Both the position numbers and the translations under genes were made by a program. Of a DNA stretch of 45,905 bases, positions 18,334 through 26,146 are shown in pieces. The number at the start of each line of letters is the position of its first letter. Position 1 is the stretch's first letter. This stretch comes from Clostridiales bacterium (lineage in GTDB: Bacteria > Bacillota > Clostridia > TANB77 > CAG-508): positions 1 to 45,905 of the forward strand of contig SFKP01000016.1 of NCBI GenBank assembly GCA_004553715.1, written 5' to 3'. The notes below the pieces were generated by a model. It saw only the letters and a program-made list of their open reading frames with translations, had not been told where the DNA came from and made no database searches.

Positions 18334-18389
18334 AATTATTAATTATTAATTATTAATTATTAATTATTAATTATTAATTATTAATTATT
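18333..18389. repeat. Heptanucleotide tandem repeat (TAATTAT)8
   Basis: Eight exact copies of TAATTAT lie head to tail, followed by CACTATT-type short repeats to about 18406. Related ATTCACTATTCAT sequence recurs at about 19001-19018 and, inverted, at about 18940-18970. Copy number is probably variable between strains. Confidence 0.9.
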
Positions 18390-18542
18390 CACTATTCACT
18401 ATTCATTAAAAAACTAGTGACTATGTCTTTACCTAAAGAGTAAAAAGAATAGCTAAGAATGAAATAAATAGTGAAAAATTCCGGGAAACCGCTAGACAAA
18501 AACCTCGTCCCCGTGTCTGAACATATCTCCTTGTCTCACAAA

Positions 18543-18678
18543 TTTTTGTTACAGTTCAGACTAATTAATATACAATCCACTCCATCTTGCTGTCGGTTGG
18601 ACATTTTCTTTTCTTAGGCTAAAGCATGAAAAGAAAAGTGCAACCGACACGTGGAGCTACTAATTTGAAAATTTGGGT
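18543..18678 (+). repeat. Dispersed hairpin repeat, copy C (most complete)
   Basis: This is the fullest copy. It starts near TTTTGTTACAGTTCAGAC and runs through GTCGGTTG...CAACCGAC to AATTTGGGT. Bases 18592-18678 are identical to copy A, and the left half matches the inverted copy B. It ends four bases before a tRNA promoter. Bases 18407-18542 to its left show no gene. Confidence 0.88.
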
Positions 18679-18682
18679 ATTG

Positions 18683-18711
18683 TTGACATCTAAAGAAAAA
18701 TACATTATAAT
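18683..18711 (+). promoter_or_regulatory. Promoter of the tRNA pair
   Basis: TTGACA at 18683-18688 and TATAAT at 18706-18711 have 17-base spacing. Confidence 0.8.
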
Positions 18712-18741
18712 AGTTTTTGCGTTCAAGTTAATAAGAAACAA

Positions 18742-18818
18742 GCTCCCTTAGCTCAGTTGGTCAGAGCAACCGGCTCATAACCGGTGGGTCCAAGGTTCGA
18801 ATCCTTGAGGGAGCACCA
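18742..18818 (+). tRNA. tRNA with CAT anticodon (probably Ile2, possibly Met)
   Basis: This is a 77-base cloverleaf with a perfect acceptor stem GCTCCCT/AGGGAGC, anticodon stem CCGG/CCGG with loop CTCATAA, and encoded CCA. It differs from the elongator tRNA-Met at 4497. The CTCATAAC loop and overall look resemble Bacillus tRNA-Ile(CAT), whose C34 is modified to lysidine to read AUA. The distinction from Met needs a covariance model or TilS identity elements. Confidence 0.9.
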
Positions 18819-18825
18819 TTTTTTT

Positions 18826-18911
18826 GGGTAGGTGGCCGAGTGGCTAAAGGCGGCAGACTGTAAATCTGTTCTCATACGAGTACGATGGTTCGAATCCATC
18901 CCTGCCCACCA
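18826..18911 (+). tRNA. tRNA-Tyr (GTA)
   Basis: This is an 86-base class II tRNA with acceptor stem GGGTAGG/CCTGCCC (one G-T pair), anticodon loop CTGTAAA, a long variable arm (around TCTCATACGAGTA) and encoded CCA. It follows the previous tRNA by seven bases and shares its promoter. Confidence 0.95.
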
Positions 18912-18917
18912 AAAATG

Positions 18918-18937
18918 TGCGATACTGGTGTATCGCA
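18918..18937 (+). terminator. Hairpin after tRNA-Tyr
   Basis: TGCGATA and TATCGCA form a short stem seven bases after the tRNA. No T run follows, so this may be a processing signal or a weak terminator. Confidence 0.4.
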
Positions 18938-19204
18938 ATGAATGATGAATAGTGAATAATGAAGAATGAATAATCTTGAAAAATAAAGCAAGAGCACATT
19001 TAATTATTCACTATTCATTTTTAATTGTATAGGAAAAATCAAATATTATCTTGAGCCAATATAAGATTTTTCTTTATATAATAATGTTAGACTACCTTTC
19101 TTATTATTTATTTAAATCTTTTATATGGAAGAAAGAGAAACGAAACTTAAACGGATTTGAAAAAAAGATACCAATACAAAGTTTAGAATAATAATTCAAA
19201 TACA
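18938..19204. other. Intergenic region before minD
   Basis: There is no gene here. The left part is built of short ATGAATAATGAA-type repeats in inverted orientation relative to those at 18382-18406, and includes the inverted 22-base repeat at 19024-19045. TTGACT at 19205-19210 with TATAAA at 19226-19231 is a weak promoter candidate for minD (15-base spacing). Confidence 0.5.
19024..19045 (-). repeat. 22-base repeat, inverted partner of 14569-14590
   Basis: This is an exact reverse complement of 14569-14590. Confidence 0.75.
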
Positions 19205-19277
19205 TTGACTTTTTCTTAAAAAAATTATAAAATAGCTATGAAAAATAATGCGGTTATTTTTTAGGAGGAAAAGTTTT

Positions 19278-20075
19278 ATGGGAGAAGTAATAGTTATAAC
19301 ATCAGGTAAAGGTGGAGTTGGTAAAACAACAACTACAGCAAATTTAGGAGCGAGTTTAGCTATAGCAGGTAAAAAGGTTGTTTTAGTAGATACAGATATT
19401 GGGCTAAGAAATCTTGATGTTGTTATGGGATTAGAAAATAGAATAGTATATGATTTAGTAGATGTAATAGAAGAAAAATGTAAATTAAGACAAGCACTTA
19501 TAAAAGATAAACGTTTTGAGGAATTATTTTTGCTTCCAGCAGCTCAAACTAGAGATAAGACAGCAATAAATGAAGAGCAAATGAAGGAATTAACAGAAAA
19601 GTTAAAAGAAGAATTTGATTATGTATTAATAGACTGTCCAGCAGGAATTGAGCAAGGCTTCAAAAATGCTGTTGCAGGTGCAGATAGGGCAATTGTAGTA
19701 ACAACTGCTGAAATTTCTGCTATAAGAGATGCAGATAGAATTATAGGATTATTAGAAAGTTCAGAAATAAAAAATCCAGAATTGATAATAAATAGATTAA
19801 GACCAAACATGGTAAAAAAAGGTGAAATGATGGATGTAGAAGATATAGTAGATCTTCTTTCAATAGATTTAATAGGTGTTGTTCCAGATGATGAATATAT
19901 TATTACTCAAACAAACAAAGGAGAACCAGTTATAAAAAATAAAAAAGCACCATCAGGCAAAGCATATATAGAAACAGCAAGAAGAATTCTTGGAGAAAAT
20001 ATTGATGTTTCAATACCGGGGAAAAAACAAAAGGGTTTTTGGGCAAGATTATTTAGTTCATTTAAAAAGAAATAA
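19278..20075 (+). CDS. minD: Septum-site-determining ATPase MinD
   Basis: MinD is a membrane-cycling ATPase that, with MinE or MinC, keeps division at midcell. The 265 residues show the deviant Walker A GKGGVGKTTTTANLG near the N terminus, DTDIGLRNLD (switch I), LIDCPAG (Walker B) and the amphipathic membrane-targeting helix GFWARLFSSFKKK at the C terminus. The start is ATG 19278, because TTAGGAGG lies nine bases upstream. An in-frame extension to 19248 would include that ribosome binding site and a CGG codon and is rejected. It is followed by minE and rodA. minC is not visible. Confidence 0.96.
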   Translation: MGEVIVITSGKGGVGKTTTTANLGASLAIAGKKVVLVDTDIGLRNLDVVMGLENRIVYDLVDVIEEKCKLRQALIKDKRFEELFLLPAAQTRDKTAINEEQMKELTEKLKEEFDYVLIDCPAGIEQGFKNAVAGADRAIVVTTAEISAIRDADRIIGLLESSEIKNPELIINRLRPNMVKKGEMMDVEDIVDLLSIDLIGVVPDDEYIITQTNKGEPVIKNKKAPSGKAYIETARRILGENIDVSIPGKKQKGFWARLFSSFKKK

Positions 20076-20130
20076 ACTCCTATATACAAATGCAAATTAA
20101 ATAAAACAAAATAAAATAGGAGGAAAAGAA

Positions 20131-20760
20131 ATGTTTGAAAATATAATAAAATTTTTTAAAAAAATAGGAAAGAATGAAACAAAAGAACCAAATAGCAAAG
20201 ATAAAGCAAAGGAAAGATTACATCTTGTTTTAATGCAAGACAGAGCAAACGTTTCTGCAGATTTCCTAGAAATGATGAAACAAGAAATAATTGAAGTAAT
20301 TAAAAAATATATTGAAGTAGAAGAAGATTCAATTGATGTAAGACTTACAAATGAATTAAAAGAAGATGGTACAACTGGTGCGCCTTCATTATATGCAAAT
20401 ATACCAATATTACATATTAAAAATGAAATGAAAAAGGAAGTTCAAATAAAAAAAGAAAATTCAGATAAAGAAGAAAAAAATAATGAAGAAAAATCAGAAG
20501 AAACATCTGAGGGAAAAGAAGAAAAGAGTGAAGAGGTAAAGACAGAAGAAAAGACTGAAAAAAATGAAGATAATCAAGAAGAACAAAAAGAAGAAAAGAA
20601 AAATGAAAAGGTAGAAGTAGAAAAAGTTCAAGAAAAAGATAACGAAAAGAAAGACGAAGATAAAAAAGAAAAGACGAAAGAAGATGTTAAAAGCGGAAAA
20701 AGACAAGAAAATAAAAATACAAAAAACTCAAATCAAAAAAACAAGAAGAATAAAAAATAA
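20131..20760 (+). CDS. minE: Topological specificity factor MinE with a long charged tail
   Basis: MinE drives MinD oscillation by stimulating its ATPase. Residues about 1-95 match the family: an amphipathic N-terminal helix (MFENIIKFFKK), then KAKERLHLVLMQDRANVSAD and IEVIKKYIEVEEDSIDVRL. The next about 110 residues are almost entirely Lys, Glu, Asn and Asp, a tail not found in ordinary MinE (80-95 residues in all). The frame is open throughout and the tail ends just before a hairpin (20771-20822), so it is probably real and disordered. AGGAGGAA precedes ATG 20131. Confidence 0.92.
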   Translation: MFENIIKFFKKIGKNETKEPNSKDKAKERLHLVLMQDRANVSADFLEMMKQEIIEVIKKYIEVEEDSIDVRLTNELKEDGTTGAPSLYANIPILHIKNEMKKEVQIKKENSDKEEKNNEEKSEETSEGKEEKSEEVKTEEKTEKNEDNQEEQKEEKKNEKVEVEKVQEKDNEKKDEDKKEKTKEDVKSGKRQENKNTKNSNQKNKKNKK

Positions 20761-20830
20761 AAAATAAAAAGTCAGGGATATTTTAAGATAATTTAGTATA
20801 AGCATAAAATTAATTCCCTGGCATTTAATT

Positions 20831-21934
20831 TTGAATACAAAGCAACTAAGAAATACTAAATGGAGTATATTAGTGTATACAATTTTATTAATCATAATCG
20901 GATTAATAGCTTTATACAGTGCAACAAGTGGCTTAGAATTTGCGGAATTTAAAAAACAATTAATATGGGTAGTTATAAGTATACCGATATTTATTATTTT
21001 TTTTGTTATTGATTATAAAATACTTGTAAAAATCTCACTACCATTATATATAATATCAATTATTCTTTTGATACTGGTGCTATTAACAAATGCAATACAA
21101 GGAGCAAGTAGCTGGTTTAGCTTTGGAGGAGTGTCTCTGCAACCAGGAGAGTTTGCAAAAATTGCAGTAATATTATATGTTGCAAATGTTATGGCAAAAA
21201 TAAAGTCAAAAGGTGAAAAAGCAATAAATAAGCCATTGAATATATTATTAGTATTAGGAATAGTATTTTTACCAGTATTTCTTATAATTTTACAACCAGA
21301 TTATGGAACAGCAATTGCATATTTATTAGCATTAGTGCTGATGTTATTTGTTGCAGGTATAGATAAAAAATATATAATCATAAGTGTGATTTTAGTTGTA
21401 ATAATTGTACCATTATTATACTTTTTTGTATTGCCACAACATGCTAAAAACAGAATAGATGTATATTTAAATCCATATATGGATCCAAGAGGGGCAGGAT
21501 ATAATATTATACAATCAAAATTGGCTGTTGGTGGAGGAAGACTTTTAGGACAAGGCTTTTTAAAAGGCACTCAAACTCATTTAGGATTTTTATATCCTAA
21601 AACAACAGACTTTATATTTGCTGTAATTGCTGAAGAGATGGGATTTATAATGTGTGTGGCTATTGTGGTAATTTATGTATTGCTTATAACCAAATCAATA
21701 GCAGTGGCAAAAAATTCTTCAGATGAACTTGGCTCATATTTAGCAATAGGTCTTGTTGGAATATTATTGTTTCATATCATTGAAAATATAGGAATGACAA
21801 TAGGATTACTACCAATAACCGGAGTGCCTTTGCCATTTATAAGTTATGGTGGAAGCTCACTGATAACAAATATAATTATAATAGCTTTGATACTTAATAT
21901 AAGCAATAAAGATAAACAATTAAGTTTTGGATAA
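20831..21934 (+). CDS. rodA: Rod-shape-determining SEDS glycosyltransferase RodA
   Basis: RodA polymerises lipid II glycan strands during cell elongation. The 367 residues contain about ten membrane helices and SEDS signatures: GGVSLQPGEFAKIAVI, QPDYGTAIAY and PITGVPLPFISYGGSSLI. RodA is preferred over FtsW because of its place after minD-minE, a common arrangement in Firmicutes. The best start is TTG 20831; I see no strong ribosome binding site, and a hairpin (arms GTCAGGGA 20771-20778 and TCCCTGGC 20815-20822) lies immediately upstream, so its expression may be attenuated. Its stop is nine bases before dusB. Confidence 0.9.
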   Translation: MNTKQLRNTKWSILVYTILLIIIGLIALYSATSGLEFAEFKKQLIWVVISIPIFIIFFVIDYKILVKISLPLYIISIILLILVLLTNAIQGASSWFSFGGVSLQPGEFAKIAVILYVANVMAKIKSKGEKAINKPLNILLVLGIVFLPVFLIILQPDYGTAIAYLLALVLMLFVAGIDKKYIIISVILVVIIVPLLYFFVLPQHAKNRIDVYLNPYMDPRGAGYNIIQSKLAVGGGRLLGQGFLKGTQTHLGFLYPKTTDFIFAVIAEEMGFIMCVAIVVIYVLLITKSIAVAKNSSDELGSYLAIGLVGILLFHIIENIGMTIGLLPITGVPLPFISYGGSSLITNIIIIALILNISNKDKQLSFG

Positions 21935-21943
21935 GGAGAAAAA

Positions 21944-22918
21944 ATGTACATCAAACCAATTCAAATAGGAGATATAGAAATAGCAAACAACATATTTTTA
22001 GCACCAATGGCTGGAATAACAGATAAATCATTTAGAAAAATTGTAAAGAAGTATTCAAATCCAGGGTTAGTCTATACTGAAATGGTAAGCAGTAGAGCCA
22101 TATGCTATGATGATCAAAAAACTTGGAATTTAATTAATCAGGAAAATGAAAAAAGACCAGTTGCTGTGCAAATTTTTGGAAGTGAGCCAGATATTATGGC
22201 AAAAGCCGCAAAAAAAATCGAAGATAAGGCAGATATAATAGACATAAATATGGGATGTCCAGCGCCAAAAGTGGTAAAAAACGGAGATGGAAGTAAGCTT
22301 TTATTAAATTTAGATTTGGCAGAAGAAATAGTGAGTAAAGTTGTAGAGGCTGTAAAAAAACCTGTTACAGTAAAACTCAGAAAAGGTTGGGATAATGAAA
22401 ATAATGTAGCAGTAGAAATGGCAAAAAGAATAGAAAGAGCAGGAGCAAAGCTAATTACAATACATGGAAGAACAAGAAAAGATTTCTATTCAGGACATGT
22501 TGATTTAGATACAATTAAACAAGTAAAGTATAGTGTAAGTATTCCTGTTATAGGAAATGGAGATGTAAAAATAGCTCAGGATGCAATTAAAATGTTTGAA
22601 TATACTTCGGTAGATGGGATTATGATAGGAAGAGCAAGTTTAGGTGCTCCGTGGCAGATAGGAAATATAATAGAGGAATTAGAAGAAAAGCCTATAACTA
22701 ATTTTTCTAATGAAGATAAATTAAATATAATGTTAGAGCATATTAATTTAGAATTAGAGGAAAAAGGAAGTTATATTGGAATAAGAGAAATGAGAAAGCA
22801 TTTATGCTGGTATTTAAAAAATCTAAAAAATTCTAGTGCTGTAAGGCAGGAAATAAACCAAATAGAAAATGTAGATAAATTAGTACAGGTACTTAAAGCA
22901 TATTTTTCAAGCCTATGA
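21944..22918 (+). CDS. dusB: tRNA-dihydrouridine synthase (DusB type)
   Basis: This FMN enzyme reduces uridines in the D loop of tRNA. The 324 residues form a TIM barrel with APMAGITDKSFR, QIFGSEPD, DINMGCPAPKVVKNG (catalytic Cys in GCP) and ITIHGRTRKDFYSG. AAGGAG lies before ATG 21944. A strong terminator follows at 22923-22953. It ends the minD-minE-rodA-dusB run. Confidence 0.94.
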   Translation: MYIKPIQIGDIEIANNIFLAPMAGITDKSFRKIVKKYSNPGLVYTEMVSSRAICYDDQKTWNLINQENEKRPVAVQIFGSEPDIMAKAAKKIEDKADIIDINMGCPAPKVVKNGDGSKLLLNLDLAEEIVSKVVEAVKKPVTVKLRKGWDNENNVAVEMAKRIERAGAKLITIHGRTRKDFYSGHVDLDTIKQVKYSVSIPVIGNGDVKIAQDAIKMFEYTSVDGIMIGRASLGAPWQIGNIIEELEEKPITNFSNEDKLNIMLEHINLELEEKGSYIGIREMRKHLCWYLKNLKNSSAVRQEINQIENVDKLVQVLKAYFSSL

Positions 22919-22922
22919 ATAA

Positions 22923-22953
22923 AATAGACCAGAACAGTTTGTTCTGGTCTATT
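22923..22953 (+). terminator. Terminator of dusB
   Basis: AATAGACCAGAAC and GTTCTGGTCTATT form a 13-bp perfect stem with a five-base loop. Confidence 0.85.
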
Positions 22954-22973
22954 TATAGATAGGAGTGGATTTT

Positions 22974-23643
22974 ATGAAAAAAATAATACCTATAATTGCA
23001 TTGATTGTAATTATAATTTTAATCATATTTTTTGTAAAAAGTGATTATAAAATATTTAAAAAACGGTAATAATATGAGTAATAAATCAGCTGATGAAATT
23101 AAAGAATATATTTTAAATATTAGTTCGTATGAAGCAGAAGTAGAAATCAATGTAATAAGCAATAAAAATCAAAACAAATACAAAGCAAAACAGCAATTTG
23201 TAAAAGAAGATAATTTATATAAACAGGAAATAATAGAACCAGAAAACATAAAAGGAGTAATTTTTTCGTATGATGGCAAAAATTTAAAGCTTGAAAATAC
23301 TAAATTAGGTTTAAACAAAATCTATGAGGATTACAAATATATAGGTAGTAATGATTTAAGCTTAATACAGTTTGTAAATGACTATAATGACGTCGAAGAA
23401 AAATCTTTTCAAGAAAAAGACGGGAATGTTATTCTAGAATTAAAAATAAAAAATGGAAACAAATATAGAACTTATAAAAAATTATATGTAGATAAACAGA
23501 GAGGCGTGCCAACAAAAATGGAAATTCAAGATGTATCACAAAACATAATAATTTACATATTATATAATGAGATAAAAATAAATAATTTGCAAAAAGAGGA
23601 TATTTTAGCTTTTAAGCTAAGTATAGAAAATCAAGATATATAA
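22974..23643 (+). CDS. Membrane-anchored GerS-like protein, interrupted by a +1 shift at CGG
   Basis: From ATG 22974 (AGGAGTGG upstream) the frame reads MKKIIPIIALIVIIILII and on to KSDYKIFKK, then CGG and an immediate TAA. Skipping C23064 continues as GNNMSNKSADEIKEYILNIS and runs to 23643, giving about 222 residues: one N-terminal membrane helix and a secreted domain. The domain (SSYEAEVEINVI, KQEIIEPENIKGVIF, YDGKNLKLENTKL) resembles the LolA-like fold of GerS-related germination proteins of Clostridia. There is no lipobox Cys, unlike classical GerS. Family assignment is moderate; the shift is needed to join anchor and domain. Confidence 0.65.
23064..23067 (+). other. +1 shift site CGG-T in the GerS-like gene
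   Basis: The upstream frame reads AAA AAA CGG TAA. Dropping C23064 gives AAA AAA GGT AAT AAT ATG. The preceding A run alone could also suggest an indel, but the CGG form matches the other six sites. Confidence 0.75.
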
Positions 23644-23723
23644 ATCTATCTTGAACTTAAAAAAGCAAACCATATTTTTACCCTAATATTTAAAATTATA
23701 TAGATAAGTGGGAGTGAATATAA

Positions 23724-24071
23724 ATGGTTATCAAAAGGGGAGATATGTTTTATGCAGATTTAAGTCCAGTAATAGGTTCAGAACAAGGAGGCATAAGGCC
23801 AGTTATAGTTATTCAAAATAATATAGGAAATAAATATAGCCCAACAGTTATTGTGTCGGCAATAACTTCACAAATGAATAAAAACAAATTACCAACACAT
23901 ATAGAGCTAGATTCAACAGAATTTGGCTTAAAGTCCGATTCTGTAATACTTGCAGAACAGATAAGAACAATAGATAAAAGTAGATTAAAGGAAAAAATAG
24001 GACATATTGATGATACGATTGTAATGAAAAAAATAAATGATGCACTAGGTGTAAGCTTTGGATTAGAATAG
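23724..24071 (+). CDS. mazF: MazF/PemK-family endoribonuclease (EndoA-like)
   Basis: This is a toxin-type mRNA interferase. The 115 residues match the family: KRGDMFYADLSPVIGSEQGG, RPVIVIQNNIGNKYSPTVIV, LPTHIELDS and AEQIRTIDKSRL. GGGAGTG lies before ATG 23724. No antitoxin gene (MazE/EndoAI type) lies directly upstream, where the GerS-like gene sits; 24072-24272 downstream holds only a degraded frame. Either the antitoxin is elsewhere or this copy has a changed role. Confidence 0.93.
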   Translation: MVIKRGDMFYADLSPVIGSEQGGIRPVIVIQNNIGNKYSPTVIVSAITSQMNKNKLPTHIELDSTEFGLKSDSVILAEQIRTIDKSRLKEKIGHIDDTIVMKKINDALGVSFGLE

Positions 24072-24272
24072 CTTATAGAAGAAATAAAATGCTGGAAGAC
24101 ATCTGCCAAAAGATATTTAGGAGAATTAGAAAAAATTTTAGATTTAGCTGATAATATTGAATAAGAATATCAAAAAAAACGAATAATATTACAAATGATA
24201 AAAGTAGATAATGAATTAACAAAAGAAGCAGAAAAATTATTTAAAGAAATGGAAGGAAAGATGGAGAATTAA
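24072..24272 (+). pseudogene. Degraded coding remnant after mazF
   Basis: In the same frame as mazF, these 67 codons contain only one internal stop (24162-24164) and read like protein: EIKCWKTSAKRYLGELEKIL, then KVDNELTKEAEKLFKEMEG. There is no start codon with a ribosome binding site. It could be a decayed small helical protein. I do not recognise it. Confidence 0.3.
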
Positions 24273-24285
24273 ATTCTTCATCTTT
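24257..24285 (+). terminator. Terminator-like hairpin
   Basis: AAAGATG and CATCTTT, with inner AGAATT/AAATTCTT pairing, form a hairpin followed by a T-rich run upstream of the transporter pair. Confidence 0.5.
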
Positions 24286-24302
24286 GTTGTTAGTATGAGA
24301 AT

Positions 24303-24653
24303 ATGATTATTAAAATTTTAATTGGTTTATTATCAGGTTTTGTAAGTGGTTTATTTGCTGCAGGAGGAGGAATGATAGTAGTACCTGCATTAATACATTT
24401 ATTAAAAATTGAAGATGCAAAGGCCAGAGCTACATCTGTATTTGTAATTTTGCCAATGGTTGTAGCAAGTGGAATATTTTATTATAATAGCAATTATATT
24501 GATTGGGGCATTGCTATAAAATGTGCAATCGGTGGAATTTTCGGAGGATATTTAGGTTCAAAGCTTTTAAAAAAATTACCGACAAAAGTTTTGCAAATTG
24601 CATTTACATGTTTTTTAATATATGTTTCTACAAAAATGATTTTTAATTGTTAA
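24303..24653 (+). CDS. TauE/SafE-family permease, first half
   Basis: This is a 116-residue protein with about four membrane helices and the TSUP hallmark GLLSGFVSGLFAAGGGMIVVP followed by KARATSVFVILPMVV (motif split here across two spans). It is half the normal length of a TSUP anion exporter (about 250 residues); the next gene is the matching half. It probably acts as a heterodimer. Substrate (sulfite, sulfonate or other organic anion) is unknown. ATG 24303 has only a weak ribosome binding site. Confidence 0.85.
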   Translation: MIIKILIGLLSGFVSGLFAAGGGMIVVPALIHLLKIEDAKARATSVFVILPMVVASGIFYYNSNYIDWGIAIKCAIGGIFGGYLGSKLLKKLPTKVLQIAFTCFLIYVSTKMIFNC

Positions 24654-24662
24654 TAGAAGGGA

Positions 24663-25061
24663 ATGAAGATGGTAGAGATATTAACAGGATTTATATCAGG
24701 AATAGTAAGCGGAACAGGTATGGGTGGGGGAACGATTCTAATACTAATACTTTCATTATTTATGGGAGTAGACCAACACATAGCCCAGGCTACTAATTTG
24801 GTGTTCTTTGTTCCAACTGCAATAACTGCAGTTATTGTATCAATAAAATCAAAACAAATAGAATGGAAGGTGGGCGTTCCTATTGCGATTTTGGGAATAG
24901 TAGGGGCGATAATAGGAGCTAAAATATCTATAAATATGGATGTTGCGGCTCTAAAAAAATATTTTGGAATTTTTTTGGGGCTAATTGCTTTATATGAAAT
25001 ATATTCAATCGTAAAATCGTGCATAGATTTTAGACGAAAAAGAAATAATAATAATAAATAG
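24663..25061 (+). CDS. TauE/SafE-family permease, second half
   Basis: This is a 132-residue partner of the preceding half-transporter: GFISGIVSGTGMGGGTILIL, then HIAQATNLVFFVPTAI, about four membrane helices and a basic tail. GAAGGGAATG precedes the start. The two genes are nine bases apart and in different frames, with proper stop, start and ribosome binding site, so this is a genuine split pair and not a frameshift. Confidence 0.85.
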   Translation: MKMVEILTGFISGIVSGTGMGGGTILILILSLFMGVDQHIAQATNLVFFVPTAITAVIVSIKSKQIEWKVGVPIAILGIVGAIIGAKISINMDVAALKKYFGIFLGLIALYEIYSIVKSCIDFRRKRNNNNK

Positions 25062-25073
25062 GAGGTAGTAATT

Positions 25074-25211
25074 ATGAAATTTGTAAGAGGTATGATAGTG
25101 GGTGCAACATTAGGTGCAGGAATTGCTATGATGTACACAGAAGGAATGGTAAGCAAAAAGGCTATAATGAAAAAGGGTAAACAATTTGCAAAAAAAATAG
25201 GGAAATTTTAA
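25074..25211 (+). CDS. Small YtxH-like membrane protein
   Basis: This is a 45-residue protein beginning MKFVRGMIVGATLGAGIAMM and ending in a lysine-rich helix. GGAGG lies eight bases before the ATG. The hydrophobic glycine-rich start with a basic tail is typical of YtxH-like small proteins, function unknown. It probably belongs to the transporter operon; its last codons lie in the terminator. Confidence 0.6.
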   Translation: MKFVRGMIVGATLGAGIAMMYTEGMVSKKAIMKKGKQFAKKIGKF

Positions 25212-25220
25212 TTTCCCTAT
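25197..25220. terminator. Bidirectional terminator
   Basis: ATAGGGAAATT and AATTTCCCTAT form a palindromic stem that overlaps the end of the small protein gene and the 3' end of the convergent HAD gene. Confidence 0.6.
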
Positions 25221-26056
25221 AAGAATTTATATATGGCTTCTGCAAAACCTGCATTTTCAACATTATTTTTCGTTACATATTTTGCAACAGATTTTAAATC
25301 ATCATAAGAATTAGCGACAGCTACTCCGATTCCAGAATTTTTAATCATATCATAATCATTTAAATTATCACCAACACTCATCATTTCAGAACGATTAATA
25401 TTAAGATAATTCCCCAATATATTTAAAGCTGTGTTTTTATTAGTTTTTTTAGGGCTAATATCTAAATATTCATACTCTTTATCAATAATAAAATCTTTAT
25501 AAATTCCACGTTTTTTAATAAGATGCATAGAAACATTTATTTTTTTTGCGATATTTGATTTTACATCTTCCAAAGAATTATCACTAGAGATAATCAGTTG
25601 AGACACATTTATTTTGTTATTAATAATGTATTTTTGAATATCATCAACAATTGTAAAATTTATTGATGGGTTTTCTTCATATAATTTATAATTTCTAAGG
25701 TCCATATAAGCAAGATTTTCAGTAATGATATCATTATTTGTATAAATGTGAATATGTAAGTTATTGGCTTTTGCGATTTCTATTGAAGTATTTAATTCAT
25801 GCTGACTTAAAAAACTGGTGTAAATTACTTTGTCTGTTTTTAAATCTATGATTTGATTCCCATTCCCAAAGATACCATAATTTGCGTTAAATTCATTACA
25901 AATATCTTTAACAATAGGGTAAGTCTTACCTGTACATATAACAAAATCAAGACCATTACTATTTATTTTATTAATGGCCTTAAAATTTTCTTCATTTATT
26001 TTATTATTTTTATCAATGATAGTGCCATCAAGGTCACTTGCAACTAACTTAATCAT
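25217..26056 (-). CDS. Cof-type HAD-superfamily phosphatase
   Basis: The 279 residues form a HAD hydrolase with a type IIB cap: nucleophile motif LVASDLDGTIIDK at the N terminus, ICTGKTYP, and the metal-binding GDNLNDYDMIKNSGIGVAV near the C terminus. Such enzymes dephosphorylate sugar phosphates or cofactors; the substrate cannot be read. It is transcribed on the minus strand, convergent with the transporter operon. Confidence 0.92.
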   Translation of the reverse strand: MIKLVASDLDGTIIDKNNKINEENFKAINKINSNGLDFVICTGKTYPIVKDICNEFNANYGIFGNGNQIIDLKTDKVIYTSFLSQHELNTSIEIAKANNLHIHIYTNNDIITENLAYMDLRNYKLYEENPSINFTIVDDIQKYIINNKINVSQLIISSDNSLEDVKSNIAKKINVSMHLIKKRGIYKDFIIDKEYEYLDISPKKTNKNTALNILGNYLNINRSEMMSVGDNLNDYDMIKNSGIGVAVANSYDDLKSVAKYVTKNNVENAGFAEAIYKFL

Positions 26057-26146
26057 AATAAAACCTCACACAAAACATATTATACCATATTATGTAAAAT
26101 GTGTCAAAATGTGCGTAGATTTTTTGACAACCAATGAATGAAAACA

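Noticed and set aside
18333..18406. CRISPR-like array
   Set aside because: The unit is seven bases with no spacers; it is a simple tandem repeat. No cas genes are present in the window.
19248..19277. Upstream extension of MinD
   Set aside because: The extension would encode the ribosome binding site itself and add residues not found in MinD; ATG 19278 is well placed.
24303..25061. CGG-type frameshift between the two TSUP halves
   Set aside because: The halves have their own stop, ribosome binding site and start, and no in-frame CGG lies at the junction.
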